Shown piece by piece: positions 34,101 through 46,176 of a stretch of 47,425 nucleotides of DNA. The notes under the pieces were generated by a model. The model worked only from the letters and a program-made list of their open reading frames with translations, was not told the DNA's origin and searched no databases. Numbering within the stretch: position 1 is the first letter of the stretch; every line of letters begins with the position of its first letter. Origin of the DNA: Plantago elongata (taxonomy: Eukaryota; Streptophyta; Magnoliopsida; Lamiales; Plantaginaceae); NCBI GenBank assembly GCA_036897095.1, contig JAYMSP010000554.1, positions 1-47,425 on the forward strand, read 5' to 3'. A program made the position numbers and the translations under genes.

Positions 34101-35225
34101 TGAATTGCTAATTTATCATCTTAAGAAAGGTTATCTTTTGGAGGACAAATTAAAGTTTTAGAATTTATTTTCGGCATGGTGCTTCTTGAGTTTTGACGCA
34201 TAGTGCCGGATTTTATCAAATATATTCTGAATGATTGTTGCAACTGCGTGCTTGGTAATGTACACTGGTTGCTCAAAGAGCCCAAATAGCTATTTGCAAG
34301 CAGCAGTGTTATCATCTATTTGAAATGCATATTGTTTGTTGAATCTTCACCTTGGTGTTTATCTTCTTGTCAATACTATCCCAATTTTGATTTGTTATGC
34401 TGTCTCAAATCGCTCAGGAAGCTCGAGCTGCTGGTTGCCGAACCTCTGTTGAGGCTGAAAGATATATTGAACAGAAGATGAAGACGGAATTGGAGGAGAA
34501 TGCACGTCGAGTGAAAGAAAACCCACAGGCTGGTCTCAGTGGCAAGTATCTGCAAAGGTTGAATCATCAAAAAGGAGACCAAGATGCTAACCCCAGCTTA
34601 GCAAACATGGGCATCACTATATTAGATACTGGTGGAAAAGACACTTTGAATACAATTAGTCTATCTGGTTCTAGTATACGCGAGAAGTGGGATGTTAGTG
34701 GACTCCTAGGAGCTGACTTGCTCTCTCAAGCTGTAAGTTTTTTCCTATATGCCCGAGAGTTTCGTCTGTGATTGCTCTTCATGAAAATGACAAGGTTTTC
34801 ATTCTGTTGGTTGAGATAGACATTTCAGATCTTTAGCTTTTCTAGAGTTTAATCAATTAAATTAGGTCAAACTGGCCTTTGTAGTTTGGACAATGGAGTG
34901 AAATAAGTTGGAAATAGTTACTAACAGGCTTCGTGTCTTAAAACAAACTGGATCTTTTCATTTTGTTGTGCACGTGAAATTCACAATATATCTGACTCAA
35001 ACCTTGACAATCTCGTCTGTACCAAATGTGCAGGAGAAACAGCTGTGTGATGAGATTAGGATAATCCCGACACATTACCTCAGTATGCTGCAAACCATGT
35101 CAATGGGCATATTGAGCGGGAAAGTATTTAAGAAGGCTGATGCACATGGCTTATTCAACGTTGACCCAAGCAAGGTCGATAAAGTATATGATATGCTTAT
35201 GAAAAAAGGATTTGCTCAATGTTAA
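28154..35225 (+). CDS. ADA2: ADA2 transcriptional adaptor
   Basis: Thirteen exons: 28154-28212, 29400-29458, 29538-29719, 30393-30458, 30646-30771, 30871-30946, 31175-31235, 31325-31383, 31660-31770, 32340-32562, 33053-33263, 34418-34732 and 35034-35225, giving 579 residues in phase. ADA2 partners the histone acetyltransferase GCN5 in SAGA-type complexes in the nucleus. A ZZ zinc finger spans about 54-95 (Cys54, 57, 69, 72, 78, 81, His91, His95). A SANT domain follows at about 111-158 (DWNADEEMLLLE, then GLGNWNEVAEHVGTKS). The middle carries a basic helical stretch (LDERKRRKNFILER). A C-terminal SWIRM domain starts near 495 and ends KKGFAQC. Length is close to that of plant ADA2 proteins. Exon 3 has two adjacent AG acceptors (29537 or 29540), which would add or remove one Glu. 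Retention of intron 9 would add GLNAQE and stop. Intron 1 is 1.2 kb and repeat-filled; intron 11 holds a MITE-like element. Confidence 0.95.
28285..29210. repeat. Tandem minisatellite in ADA2 intron 1
   Basis: The motif GAGTTGATTAGGGTTGT with the following AAGGTGCAAGCTT and TTTTGGTACATTTGAACGA recurs starting near 28313, 28423, 28653, 28891 and 29130. The last intervals are about 230-239 bp; the first is about 110 bp, i.e. a partial unit. Full units also share TTGATAATGTACGGAATCAGG, GATGGTGTGGTGAT and GCTGATTAGTTG. An open frame on the minus strand across this array is a product of the repeat, not a gene. Confidence 0.88.
33776..34096. mobile_element. Diverged Stowaway-like element in ADA2 intron 11
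   Basis: The left end CCTCTGTCCCATCATAAG and right end GATGGACAAAG are imperfectly inverted, with TA at 33774-33775 and 34097-34098. The left end resembles the common Stowaway start. The interior is pyrimidine-rich on the plus strand and keeps a long open frame with no protein meaning. Boundaries are uncertain. Confidence 0.45.
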
Positions 35226-37036
35226 CAGAATAACAGGTATTCACCATCTTAGGTTATTTGGGAAAAAAAACATGGTGCCATACAGTTGGCATTAGCCGGC
35301 TTTCCCAGCAGAAACGAGGTTGATATTAGCTAACTCTTACATAGTAGACTATTGTGATCAATTTATCATTCCTTTCGCTGTTATCCAATGTATTAAGTAA
35401 CAATACCTTAACAAGTTTTTGAGGAAATGTGGCTGTAGTTGGTTAGAACTTTTGGAGTATCAATCTATCAGGTGATGTATCTAGTCTATGATTGTATTCT
35501 TTTACATAGAGTTGCCTGTAGATCTGCATTTGATCTCATGATTGTGAACTTAGAATACTAAATTTGTTGAGTTATATGTGGTTCATGGTCTCATTTTCAA
35601 TTAATTCTTGCCTTTGACACTGGATTTCTGTTCAGTAGCCTGTGAACTCGGAATCCCAGCTTCAGTGGACATCGTGTTAACTTCCCTAGAATCCTAATCA
35701 GTAATCACACTGATTAATTAGAAGATTAGTCTGGGTTTTCATAAGATTCGTTCTTTTGTTATTGTTATTGTTGATTGTTAATTGTTGTTCCTCTGATTAT
35801 ATTAATTCCATGCACACGTTCTCGCCAACAAATTGCCAAGGAGCAGTTGTGAATTGCATGTCTTCTCTGGTTTACTCTATGTGCATGCCTGTTTCTGTTT
35901 TTGGGATTAGGGAGATTGATAGCAAGTCTCTCTACCTGTGTTTGATTTGTTTCTTTTCCAGGTCCTTTTCTGCTCACCATGTTTCCCTTGTTTGTTTGAT
36001 TTGTTTACTCTAGATCCAAGTTATTGTTAGTGTTTCTAAACATAAACAGGCATAAATTTTAGCATATGTCAATTCCATTTCTACTACATATGCTGTATCG
36101 AAAAAGTCCAAGTAGTAGTTTAATTAATAAGTACATGATGGAACCGGAATTGATCTTTCCATACAACTTCTGCGTGCCATAAAGCATGCATAAAGTATAC
36201 AACATCTTATGTTGTAGAAATCATAGCAGTAGATTATTTGTGCTGTACGTGATCGGTTTCTTACTTTTCCGGCTGATGCCCGGCCATATCTCAGGAGTTG
36301 CACTAAGTTATTCCATTAGTCCTATTTTTGAATGAAACACCACCAAATGATACACAGTAGAATGAGACATAATAGTAGTATTGTGGTTTAAAAGAGATGG
36401 AAAGTGTAATACATACATAGAGATGCATCTTTAGCAGAAAGAAAGCTGCAAAATCTGATGGTATTGAAATCTACAATTTGCTAAGAGAGTGAAGACAACA
36501 AGTCCATATCTACTTTCTTTCATACAAGTGTCTGTGTGTCTATATGTATGCATGTATGTTAGGGATTGATGGATAGAAGAATAGATGAATGTATTAATCA
36601 ATCTACTCTACTAATATATATAGTATATATTTGCAAGATTTTGTTACTTTTTTGCAGTCCTTTTGTGAATGCACTTTTATGCTTTGTTTAGTTTTGACCC
36701 AAGTTTTAGTCATTTGTTTTTTCACAAGCTACTCAGATTCTGTAGGGGTTTAGAGTTTTCAATTAATATGAAAAACGACATGTTCCCATTGACTTATCCC
36801 TCACCTCACTACTTTCATATCATGTCATGTTCTTTTATTCCTATTCTCTACATAGGACTAACACATAACAAAAATGATTTTGGTTGGGGTATTAGTTTAT
36901 CTTTTAGTTTAGTTAAAATAACTGATAAGTTAGTTGGTTTAACACGTATGCGAATATGCAATTAATTAGTTAGTTGATTATAAGAGCTCGAACAACATAC
37001 TATCAATAAAAGTATCATCAAGCTTTAAAACAACTT

Positions 37037-37187
37037 AGGGGCTGATTGGCCAGACATTTAAATGCACCAATTTGACTTGATGAACAGTAATTTGGCCTAA
37101 AATACACTTCAAATACTTCAATTTTAATTCCACTTCAAATACAATTTCACCAAAACTCTCATTCAAATACCATGCCAATCGGCCCTT
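37037..37187. mobile_element. 151-bp MITE-like element
   Basis: The ends AGGGGCTGATTGGC and GCCAATCGGCCCTT pair as inverted repeats at 12 of 14 positions. The interior is short and A/T-rich. The type of end resembles hAT or Harbinger MITEs of plants, but no clean target duplication could be seen, so the superfamily is open. Confidence 0.6.
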
Positions 37188-38454
37188 GAGATTATTTTTT
37201 TATGTGAGATGTTAAACTGAGTTTGTTTCAAGTGTCATATCATTTGGTTTCAACTTGAGAATTCCCTTGAGTGTGAATTATGACTCACTTAATTTGATAC
37301 TTTATCTATTGAATGAGTGAAAATGTTATACTTATGAGCTCAAATAGTTAGGGATCTATTTAAGTTTAAGTTACATTATACTTTAAAATAAAACATCGGG
37401 CTATATTTCAGATACATTTTTTCTCATTTTTTCAGATGAACAATAATCAACTATATTAAAATAAGTTAATAGTAGAACTTATGAGCTCTCCATATCTTCG
37501 GGTTTTTCAACTAATAGATGTCATAAAAGTTATCTATATATATATAAAAAAGTGAGAAGGAATATATGCAGGGTTCGATTTCAAGCGGATATATAAGATG
37601 ATTTATGAGTGAAGTGGTGTCACGTGGGTGGTGTAGAAATAGTGTAGTGATATGTAATTTTAACGTTAAAAGAAAGGTTGAAAAGTGAGAAATCACGAGG
37701 GGGAACACTGGAACATACAAGTTGATGAAGATTAGAAAGTTAGAATTATTTAGTTGACTTGTAGTACTTGAGAATGGCATAAACAGAGCAAGAAGTTCCA
37801 AAACAAGAAATAAAGTAGAGATGATGATAGAGTTTGGGGTTGAAATTGTGCTAAGAAATTGAAAGGGTTTGCGGAGTTTGCGGATATATAGTATTATATA
37901 CTTGTAATTTTGTTACTACCAAGAATCATTTTGTTCATAAACTCACATCACATGTATCATGTAGCATGTATCGTAGTATCTCTTTGGGTTTATAGATAGA
38001 TATGCAAAACAAACAACACAAAACATCCAACACTATACAAAACATCAATATCTGACAAATCCCATTTACTAGCTACCATTCTTCTATTTCTTTCTACCCT
38101 TCATGCTTGCTTCCTAGGGTAACGTATGGTATTGGTATCCAACCCAACATACCTATGTACTATAGTAATTCTTAGCTTCCGACTTAAGTGTAAAGCTTTA
38201 ATTTGTTGAATTTGTTTTAACATGTACGATCAATTAATGTACGATCAATAACACGTGTCCTCTGATAAAGATGTAAGTTTCCTAGCGCTAGGTGACCAGG
38301 AGGGCCTGAGTCGGGATCTTTGTAATGTTCAACAATTCTGAGCAGACACGTGACTCGTATGCCAAAACACTATTAACCGTGTTTGAAATTCCTGTAAAAA
38401 TTGCACTTCCTGAAAACGGTTACTCACAATTCAACATTCACTTCTACTACTAAA

Positions 38455-38543
38455 ATGTCCGATTCAAATTGTTAGGAACTACTGAGATGTTCAATTAAAG
38501 TTGTTAGGAACTACTAAGATGTCCGATTCACATTGTTAGGAAA
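38455..38543. repeat. 32-bp minisatellite, just under three units
   Basis: ATGTCCGATTCAAATTGTTAGGAACTACT is repeated at about 32-bp spacing as ATGTTCAATTAAAGTTGTTAGGAACTACT and then a partial ATGTCCGATTCACATTGTTAGGA. Confidence 0.8.
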
Positions 38544-40825
38544 TCGTACACAAGTTAGGTCAGCTATCTCCGACTCATCAAAGTCCAGGCGGATAAATTT
38601 CTTGTAGTATTTGTAGTTTAAAACTTGTAAACGATTTGGATCCATGGTTTTGTGATAAAGTCACGAGGGTAGTGAATATGTATGAGATGAGAAGTTGCTT
38701 TAATAAAGTTGTGGTAGTGTATAGTCAATTGTGAGGCCCTCAGAGTAAATGAACATATTAACTAGTTTGGTATATTAGTACATGCTTTCTGTCTGTCTTG
38801 TTAGATTTGTGTTTTTCTGTTAAGGATCCAACTCCAAACTCCTTAAGACAAACATATATCATCACACACAATAATACATATTTCTGTTTTTCCTTTTTCT
38901 TTTTTTTCCCTATTCTCTCCTTTTTATTGGACCACAGATTAATTGCTTATTACATGATCCATTTCAACTTGCACATTAATACATGTTATACATTTGTGCA
39001 TAGAACTATTTTTTTAACTTTGAAAGTTACCGAATGTAACACTGTAACATTTCAAACATTGATCATGAAAGTCTCCAATCACACATAAAAAGCAACATAG
39101 AATTTGTCAAATGTGTCACAGTTGATAGCACTAAAGACTTTATCATCCCTTTCAACCTTTGTGTTGCATTATTGCATATAACATTCGATCAATAAACTAA
39201 ACTAAATACGACATTAAACTTTCATACTTACACCGTCAATTATGTGTAAGTTGGAGAAAAATACACATTCTACAATCTTTAGGGTTTGAAACCAAATCTC
39301 TCCTAAGAGAGAATAGTCAAGCAGGTTATAATTACACTCCACACCTACGTGTCTCTCCCCTACGGTCGTCCTTTAGGATCGGAAGTCTACACCTAAATGA
39401 AAGCATGGGAACTTCAGTCGTAGACTGAGCTATAGACCTTGGATAGTTTGCTAGTTTCACACCTTAGTACCAGACTGTCAGTACGTAGCGATCCAAAGAG
39501 TTGCCCAAATTTGCATGCTTTACAAAGGGAAGTTAAAAATGGATAACGCTCATGGCCGTGAGGGAGTTGAACTCGACCAAAGCATATTTTTCCTTGTGGT
39601 AATGATTTACTCTATTTTTACGCGAGAATGATTTACTCGATATATATGCATCTAAATAGTCGCTAATCGAAATGAACTATTAATTTGTTAATGAAAAAAC
39701 AAAATGTTAGCCCTTAGATTACTAACTATTGGTACTAGCTAGGTAGGTAGGTAGATAGGTTCCAATGGAAGTTCAAATCAAGAAGATAGGGTAAACAAGA
39801 AAACAACACAAACCTCAAAATGACACACAAAGAAACGTTTACTTTCTCACATAGTCCAATAACTCACCAACGGCCTTTCATTTCATCACTGTAAAACAAA
39901 CACATGAATATTTCTAAGCTTCTCTTTCCTTTGAATAAATGTTTTAATTTAATTCAATAAATATTTATACGTACTTGCCGTTTTATTTAATCTTTCAATG
40001 CATTTGTCACTCTTTTCTCTATTTTGTCACGTTCTTTCTGGCTTCTTCTTGCCTATAGAATACACACTATATACGTTACACTACGTACACAACATTAAAA
40101 ATTCATGACTTCGTGTGATCATTAAAACTAGCTAGAGTTGTTTTATTTCACCATTGTAAGTACTCTATTTCCCACCAGAGTATTCAATCGAGATTTGACC
40201 TTACAAATAATGAGGAACTCTCTATACAAGAGCAAACTAAACATTTATAATCATAAGTTGGAGTTGCAACGTAAGATGTAGCTATATATGTGAGGAAACA
40301 CAATTTAATGATCAAAAGATAGTGTTTTGTATTACATGTTCTAATAGATAGATTGTAGATGGTTGAGCTTTGAGAATGAGAGAAAAACGTTAACTACATT
40401 TATGTTTTATGATGCTTCAACGCTTTCAGATTACTTATATACATCTTGCTTAGAAGTATATAATGATTTAGGTTACATTTACTATATGTATGTTCAGACC
40501 GTACCTAATAATGTAAAGTACATGTGTTTGTTTGTGGTTCAACATATCACTTGAAGATGAGTCATAAATAATATCGACATTTCTAAATTGTCGTAATTTG
40601 TCTATATATGGACTTTCCTACGTGGCATTACATAATATATGATAAAATAATATAGTAAATATGTTTTATGTACATTAATTCACAAAATGCCTATCAAATG
40701 AATCTCGTTTTAAGTCACTCGCGCTTTTATATATTTCTTCCTAAATTTTAACGATTTTACACTTCTATACTTTTTATTGGTGTTCGCTCTCGCTCCCACT
40801 CATGGTCGATGCAACTCCCCTCTAC

Positions 40826-40837
40826 TATTATATATAC
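40826..40837 (+). promoter_or_regulatory. TATA box of the SNE-like F-box gene
   Basis: TATTATATATAC lies about 105 bp before the ATG at 40941. Its presence downstream of an earlier in-frame ATG (40809) argues that the earlier one is not in the mRNA. Confidence 0.65.
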
Positions 40838-40940
40838 CTGCAACTCACATTTCAGTAAACAAAAAGATAGTATTTCTTCTTCTCCTTCATCTTCTCCAAC
40901 CACATTGCAGACTTGGAGTTCAACAAAATCAATATTAATT

Positions 40941-41450
40941 ATGGTGCAAGTGAATGAAGTACTAATGAACATTTCAATGGCAGAGAAGACGAAAACGAAG
41001 AAGAAGAAGCAAGGCAACAACAACGACGACAACAAGTTCAGCATCAACGACAACATGGACGTGCTGATTGAAATCCTTTCACGGCTGGACGACCGTTCCC
41101 TCTCAATCGCAGCCTGTGTCTGCCGCCTCTGGTGCAGCCTCACTCGGAACGACTCGTTATGGGAGCATTTGTGTTTCCGCCACCTCTCTCCGCCGCAAGT
41201 TAGGACCGTCGTTGTCGCTCTCGGGGGCTACCGGAGGCTCTACATGGTGTGTGTCAAGCCGGTGCTCAGTCGGCTGGGGGAGGAACGGAAGGTTTGGAGT
41301 AGACATGAGGTGGAGTTGTCGTTGTCGTTGTTTTGTGTCGATTATTACGAGAGGTTGTTGATCGGTGGCGGCGGTGGTGGTGGTGGAAGGATCGGCGGTG
41401 GCGGCGGATCTTCGTCGCTCATGTTCTTGTGCAAGGCTGTTAATGTTTGA
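40941..41450 (+). CDS. SNE: SNEEZY/SLY2-like F-box protein
   Basis: A single-exon protein of 169 residues if it starts at 40941. The frame is open further up to 40809, but a TATA box at 40826-40837 makes that start unlikely; the ATG at 40977 (MAEKTK) is another candidate. A basic N-terminus precedes an F-box at about 38-78 (MDVLIEILSRLDDRSLSIAACVCRLWCSLTRNDSLWE), which should bind the SKP1/ASK subunit of an SCF ubiquitin ligase. Next come VVALGGYRRLYMVCVKPVLSRL and LSLSLFCVDYYERL, then SSSLMFLCKAVNV at the end; these match the SNE/SLY2 group. In Arabidopsis, SNE can replace SLY1 in degrading DELLA repressors of gibberellin signalling. A Gly-rich insert (two runs, of eight and five Gly) at about 142-156 precedes the conserved end and appears lineage-specific. 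SNE rather than SLY1/GID2 is inferred from the C-terminus. Confidence 0.85.
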   Translation: MVQVNEVLMNISMAEKTKTKKKKQGNNNDDNKFSINDNMDVLIEILSRLDDRSLSIAACVCRLWCSLTRNDSLWEHLCFRHLSPPQVRTVVVALGGYRRLYMVCVKPVLSRLGEERKVWSRHEVELSLSLFCVDYYERLLIGGGGGGGGRIGGGGGSSSLMFLCKAVNV

Positions 41451-43744
41451 TATTCATTGATTAAATTGTTTATTTATTTGTTTCTTAATTAATTATTGAT
41501 TTATGGGGAAATTATAAATTTTAGGAAATCTAGATTTGTTTATTTTTGTTTATGTATATCGTTTTCTACATACCAATAAGCTTAAATTGAATCATCTATC
41601 ATAAGAGTTAAATTGGAAAATACGGACTTACTTATTAATTCTTATATATGGCTTTCAAAATAATATTAATTTGTCAGAATAAGTGGTATTTCAATTTCAT
41701 AAAATATTCTATAATACTTTGGTTTGGAATACTTTTTGGTTAATTTAATAAATAAATATAGTATTAAATTATTTAATTCCATTTCCTTTAAAGACTTCTT
41801 TAAACTTTTCAATCACCTAGATGGAGATAGATAAAAAGTCTTGTGAAAGAGAAATTACATTTTAAGTTCATATTATCCTATACCCTTACGGTATCAAAAA
41901 TATGAATATCCCAAAGTATCTGATGGTAGAAGTATGGTGCGGGACTCTTTTAACGGACTAGACTATTTTGCCAGATTGGGCTTTTATTAGCAATCGGCCC
42001 TTTCTCAAATTATTCCCAAAAAATTCAAACTCCTCCAACTTCACGGCGGAGAATCATCGGAATTGGTTTCCGACGACATTGCAATTTTAGATAGAGAGCA
42101 AAACGGTGTAATTTACGTACATGCTCTAAGCAGCTATAGTTTTATGAATATTTGCATTATGACACAAGCGTAAGATCAAGTCTCCTGAGATACGGTCTCT
42201 AGATAATTTATTTAGAGACGGACCATAATATTAATAAATACATCAATGTTATTAATAAAAAACAACTATATTCTCAACATTGGAATATTCTCATATTACA
42301 ATAAAAATTATTTGATTAACAATATAAAGGTTTTAGTTAATAATATGGAATTTTATTGGTAACTATGTGCCGTCTTTAAATATGGACCGTCTTTCAAGAT
42401 ACTTTGTATAAACTACTATATAAGTATTTAAATTTATATGTAGTTAATTATAAATTCAATCATAATATATGTATATATGAATTATTAATAAAAGAGAAAC
42501 TCTCATAAGAATTCGAATGAGAGTTTTACAGAAAAAGATTCAGCCCCAAAGTTAATATAAAATAATACGCAATTCGTAAATACATAAAAATGCATAATTA
42601 CACACACTGCACAATTAACATAAAATTATTGCAGGACTCCTCATAATTCTTACAAAAATTTAGAATTTCACAATTTCTTTTATTAATAAAAATATAAATG
42701 TTGGTGATTATAATAGGTTAGATTAAATAGTGAACTACTCAAATATGCACTCGATTTAAATTTTCTAATCGGATTGTGGAATACCAAAGTTATTTTGGAA
42801 AAGTCTAAGCAAGGGTATTTTTTTAACAATTGTACTTAGGTGGATGTAAGCTCTTTCTCTTTTTAAAATCTCCTCAATATTTTTGGGAGAATTAAAGGTC
42901 GATGTTTACTTAGAAATAACATTTTAAAAAACAATTGTTATATTATGTGCATTCTATAATATAAAAAATTCGTATCATGTGCACACTATAATATAATATT
43001 AAGTTTAAAAATTATATTATGTAAATATTATTATACCGTTTTTTTCGTACCATATAGAAAATTGAGCCTCTTTTAAAATAAAAAAAAACAGTTTGATCCT
43101 TTTTGTACTTTAACTCAAAAAGTTATAGGGGGTGATACTTTTTCCGGTTCTACAAATCCAAGTCTAAAATGCCATGTAGAATGGCCCAACGGCCCAACTA
43201 CTGAAGCTGTACATGTTTTAACAAGGCCATATATAATTAGTTGGGTTGATTTTAGGATATTTCCTCCTAAAAGCAAGCTGTAGAATATATACTTTCCTCC
43301 TTTAATTTTAACTTTCTGTTTAACGACACAAAGCGTTCTCTTATTATAAAGGCGGGCAAGCAAGCAAGCGTTTAAGAAGATGATCTTCGAAGTTTTATTC
43401 GCAAGTTTAATATTCTATCTACCACTAACTTTTCAGCTAACTTTTCAACTCTATAATTTTTATTAATAAAAAGTTTATTATATAAATGTGCAGATTTTTA
43501 AATAAGTTAATTGAAAATCTCTTCAAACAAGCTAGCTGGTTTGAAAAGCTAATAGATTGTTAAAAAAAACTACCAACTAATTAAAAGCTAGCTGGTTTGA
43601 GAAGCTAACCAAGTTAAATTATTTAAAGAAAAACTACCTTACCAATTAATTATTCAGCTGTGATCTATCTTTTCATAGTTAGTTCTGCTAAACGCCTATA
43701 AGTTTTCTTCTGGATCCGATTTTCTTCTTATTCATCAGACAAAC
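41451..43744. other. Intergenic between SNE-like gene and DUF295 pseudogenes
   Basis: A/T-rich with no recognisable gene. It holds a MITE-like element at about 42178-42404. An 82-codon minus-strand frame at 43115-43363 is unsupported. Confidence 0.5.
42178..42404. mobile_element. MITE-like element with GAGACGGTCT-type ends
   Basis: The left end AAGTCTCCTGAGATACGGTCT and the reverse complement of the right end, AAGTATCTTGAAAGACGGTCC, are similar inverted repeats. A second copy of the sub-terminal motif (GCCGTCTTTAAA) sits inside the right end. Ends of this type are common in plant genomes. Target duplication was not identified. Confidence 0.55.
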
Positions 43745-44539
43745 TATGTATAGGTTCGGGCAGAGATGGGAATTGGCTAGTTTACATGAAACCAATGAGT
43801 TCTACCACTTTTGAATGCTTCTTGTGGAACCCAAGCTCACTAGTCCACATACAATTACAACCTTCTCTCAGAGACCCGCCTGGAAGTTTCTTCAAGTGCC
43901 TTGTTAGCTGCCGTAACAAGTCCGATAATGTTCATCTACCTTATAAGGTTTATTTATGTTACGCAAGCGGCTCCTTCTTGTTGTGTACTGAAGATTCACC
44001 AACTGATTGGATATTTGAAAAAAAAACCCACGCACAAGACTTGCCGCTGATATGGATGTTCTGAGTATGATGAGGAAACCACTACTATTTGTACCATATC
44101 AACAGACGGGAACTTCGTTGCTCACCTGCCCCGAGAGATGACACTAATATCACCTAATGCGTATACTAACAGCAAGATACGCCTAGTAGTTTGTGATGGT
44201 AAACACAACAGTAGCAGGAATCGAGTGTTGTTGCTGGAACGCCAGGCACAATGGTCGTGGGAGGTTTATGAGTTTGATTTTTCCAGCATTAGTTTTGTCA
44301 GCTTGTCAAAACTGGAGGGTCTAGTTGTGTTCTTGGGTCCCAAACACTCCGCCGTCTATAACCACATACCAAACTCTGGCCTTGTTGGCGATTGTATATG
44401 CTTTACTGAGGATGGAGATGACACCCACTTTTATGTGTTTTCGCTTGCTGATCAAAGCACGTCCATCTTCAGAAAATCAACCTCATTCAGCGGGAGGATT
44501 TCATGTATGATTTTCCAATATGCAGGATCATCATCTTAA
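43745..44539 (+). pseudogene. Broken DUF295 gene, partial copy
   Basis: Two reading frames encode consecutive parts of a plant DUF295 protein (the domain of F-box/KIB-like proteins). 43786-44064 gives FECFLWNPSSLVHIQL and similar. A one-frame shift near 44060 is needed to continue into EYDEETTTICTISTDGNFVAHLPREMTLI and on to 44539. No F-box is found upstream, and the obvious earlier ATG at 43767 runs into a stop after four codons, so the N-terminal part is missing. A weak donor/acceptor pair (about 44550 and 44590) could splice it to the next copy, but the shift and the missing start argue against function. Confidence 0.7.
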
Positions 44540-44589
44540 GATGCCATGGTTGAGGTGTATATATATATATTGTGATATTCTATTTTTCA

Positions 44590-46176
44590 GTTTCACCGAG
44601 GAGAATGCGCAACTAAATACTATAACAAGGAGCTAGCTAACGACTTCAAGGCCTATAAGATTAGAATGTCTGATCCTGAAGAATCATGTTATGCTCATGC
44701 AAGCTTTTATTGTCAACTCCCTGATGATATTCTCAGGGTTGTTGCAGAATCCCTTCATAGTGATATTATTGACTATGCAAACTATCGTCTGGTGTGTAGA
44801 AAGTTGGGAGAAATAGCACGGCCTATTCGTTGAAAACCTGAATTTTTTAATCCTTCTACTGAGTGTCCTTGGCTAATGTCATTTCATGAAGATGGTTCAT
44901 GTAATTCATTTCTTGACCCGTCCTGCAATATGAGGTACTTTAAGAGCAACACTGAATTATCAGGCTGTAAAGTTCGTTGCTCTAGAAGTGGATGGCTTCT
45001 TGTTACTCATGGAATGCAGACCATATTTTTCTTTGAACCATTCAGTAAAATTAGATTAGCCTCCCCCATTTCCCTAAAGATGGTGGTTATGATTGTATTT
45101 CATTTTCTTCTTCACCAACATCATCGGATTGCATGATTGCTGCCATTACAACAGGGCTAGGGGTGTTCGTTGATGTATTAAGAGGGACGGACGCAGAAAT
45201 ATATGTCTAAGGTAGCGAATTTTTTTACTTTAAATTTAATTAAAAAATTCATTATTAATGAGTAAAGAACAATGTTTAGATTATAATTTTTTAAATTATG
45301 TGCTCATAAACGAGATGAATTAGATATAATATAGCTTTATTTAGATTAAATAATTTTTTTAAGTATATTAAGTAAATGAATTTATCATTGAATAGAAAAA
45401 ATAAAGAAACAAAGAGAGTTAAATGAAATAAAGTTAAGTATCTATAAAATATGATTGTGAAATGTAAACTAAAAGAATATTAAAAAAGAAATAAATAATA
45501 TAAAATGTTACTGAAACAATGAAAAGTATCAAGAAAATGGTAGAAAACAATATAAACAAAATGGTTGAAAAATCTGGCACTTGTGATCAATTGACAGGGG
45601 AAGAATTTATGGAACATAGGTGCACCAGCTGAGCTATACCAATTTATTTCATAATTCATTCTTGCTAAATATATCCCTACTATTCATTAAATTTTTGGAA
45701 AGTATATAATAGTCATTTTATGTCTAAAATTAAGGGGCAACCATTACGGTCTCGAATGTATGTGGGCGTACCCGGATGTATATACGTAACAATATATGGG
45801 ATTGGGTAAATGTACAACATGGAGAAGATCTAACCATCTTGCGCTATGGTTGTAATATTGTGTTCCATAACAACAAATTATATCATCTCTATCAAATGGA
45901 GCCCTGGGTATTCATTACTATTTCAACGGGCAACCTGTGCAATTTGAACTACACCGGTACTTTTCTGCATCGTTTGAATTGCTTTCCAATAACCGAAAGG
46001 GGTATCTCGTTTCTTGCGAGCATGAGCTATATCTTGTTGTCATCGAACCTCAGGGGATGTTTGTGAAACTACATACCAAGTCTAACACAAAGTGGAAGAA
46101 AGCGAAAGTTTTGCGCAGTAATTATTCATTCTTCATCAGTCAGGTTGCAGTTCAAGTGAAAGAGAAAGCACATTAA
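44590..46176 (+). pseudogene. Broken F-box/DUF295 (KIB-like) gene with insertion
   Basis: An F-box (QLPDDILRVVAESLHSDIIDYANYRLVCRKLGEIARP) precedes a DUF295 domain with GWLLVTHGMQTIFFFEPFSKI, then SFSSSPTSSDC, then IWDWVNVQHGEDL, and a tail ending QVKEKAH. Lesions are an in-frame TGA at 44831-44833 just after the F-box, a frame change near 45055-45070 (between KIRL and PHFPKDGGYDC), a 597-bp transposon-like insertion at 45178-45774, and a further shift near 45935-45950 between NLCNL and QFELHRYF. The family consists of plant-specific F-box proteins, often in fast-evolving tandem groups. This copy cannot make an intact protein. Confidence 0.85.
45178..45774. mobile_element. hAT-like insertion in the DUF295 pseudogene
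   Basis: A 597-bp A/T-rich segment splits the DUF295 homology. GATGTAT occurs at both borders (45171-45177 and 45775-45781), a 7-bp direct repeat consistent with a slightly decayed 8-bp hAT target duplication. The left end has GGGACGGACGCAG and the right end GTGGGCGTACCCG, of the kind seen in plant hAT-like MITEs, but the inverted repeat is poor. No transposase is present. Confidence 0.65.

Larger units (their letters stand above)
35226..40825. other. ADA2 3' UTR then intergenic
   Basis: Roughly 35226-35600 should be ADA2 3' UTR. Beyond that no gene, tRNA or known microRNA was recognised. Small open frames (for example 35756-36013 plus and 37511-37801 minus) are low-complexity. Identified pieces are a 151-bp inverted-repeat element at 37037-37187 and a 32-bp minisatellite at 38455-38543. 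A block at about 39256-39600 is less A/T-rich (TAGACTGAGCTATAGACC, GAGGGAGTTGAACTCG) and looks like an old transposon or retroposon fragment without definable ends. Confidence 0.5.

Noticed and set aside
37571..37600. Box-B-like GGGTTCGATTTC (possible tRNA)
   Set aside because: No box A at the right distance and no cloverleaf pairing.
37511..37801. 96-codon minus-strand frame after a TATA-like stretch
   Set aside because: Ser/Leu/Phe-rich translation with no recognised family; the TATA match is not informative in this A/T-rich region.
40809..40940. Upstream ATG extension of the SNE-like protein
   Set aside because: A TATA box at 40826-40837 lies inside it, and the extension has no similarity to the family.
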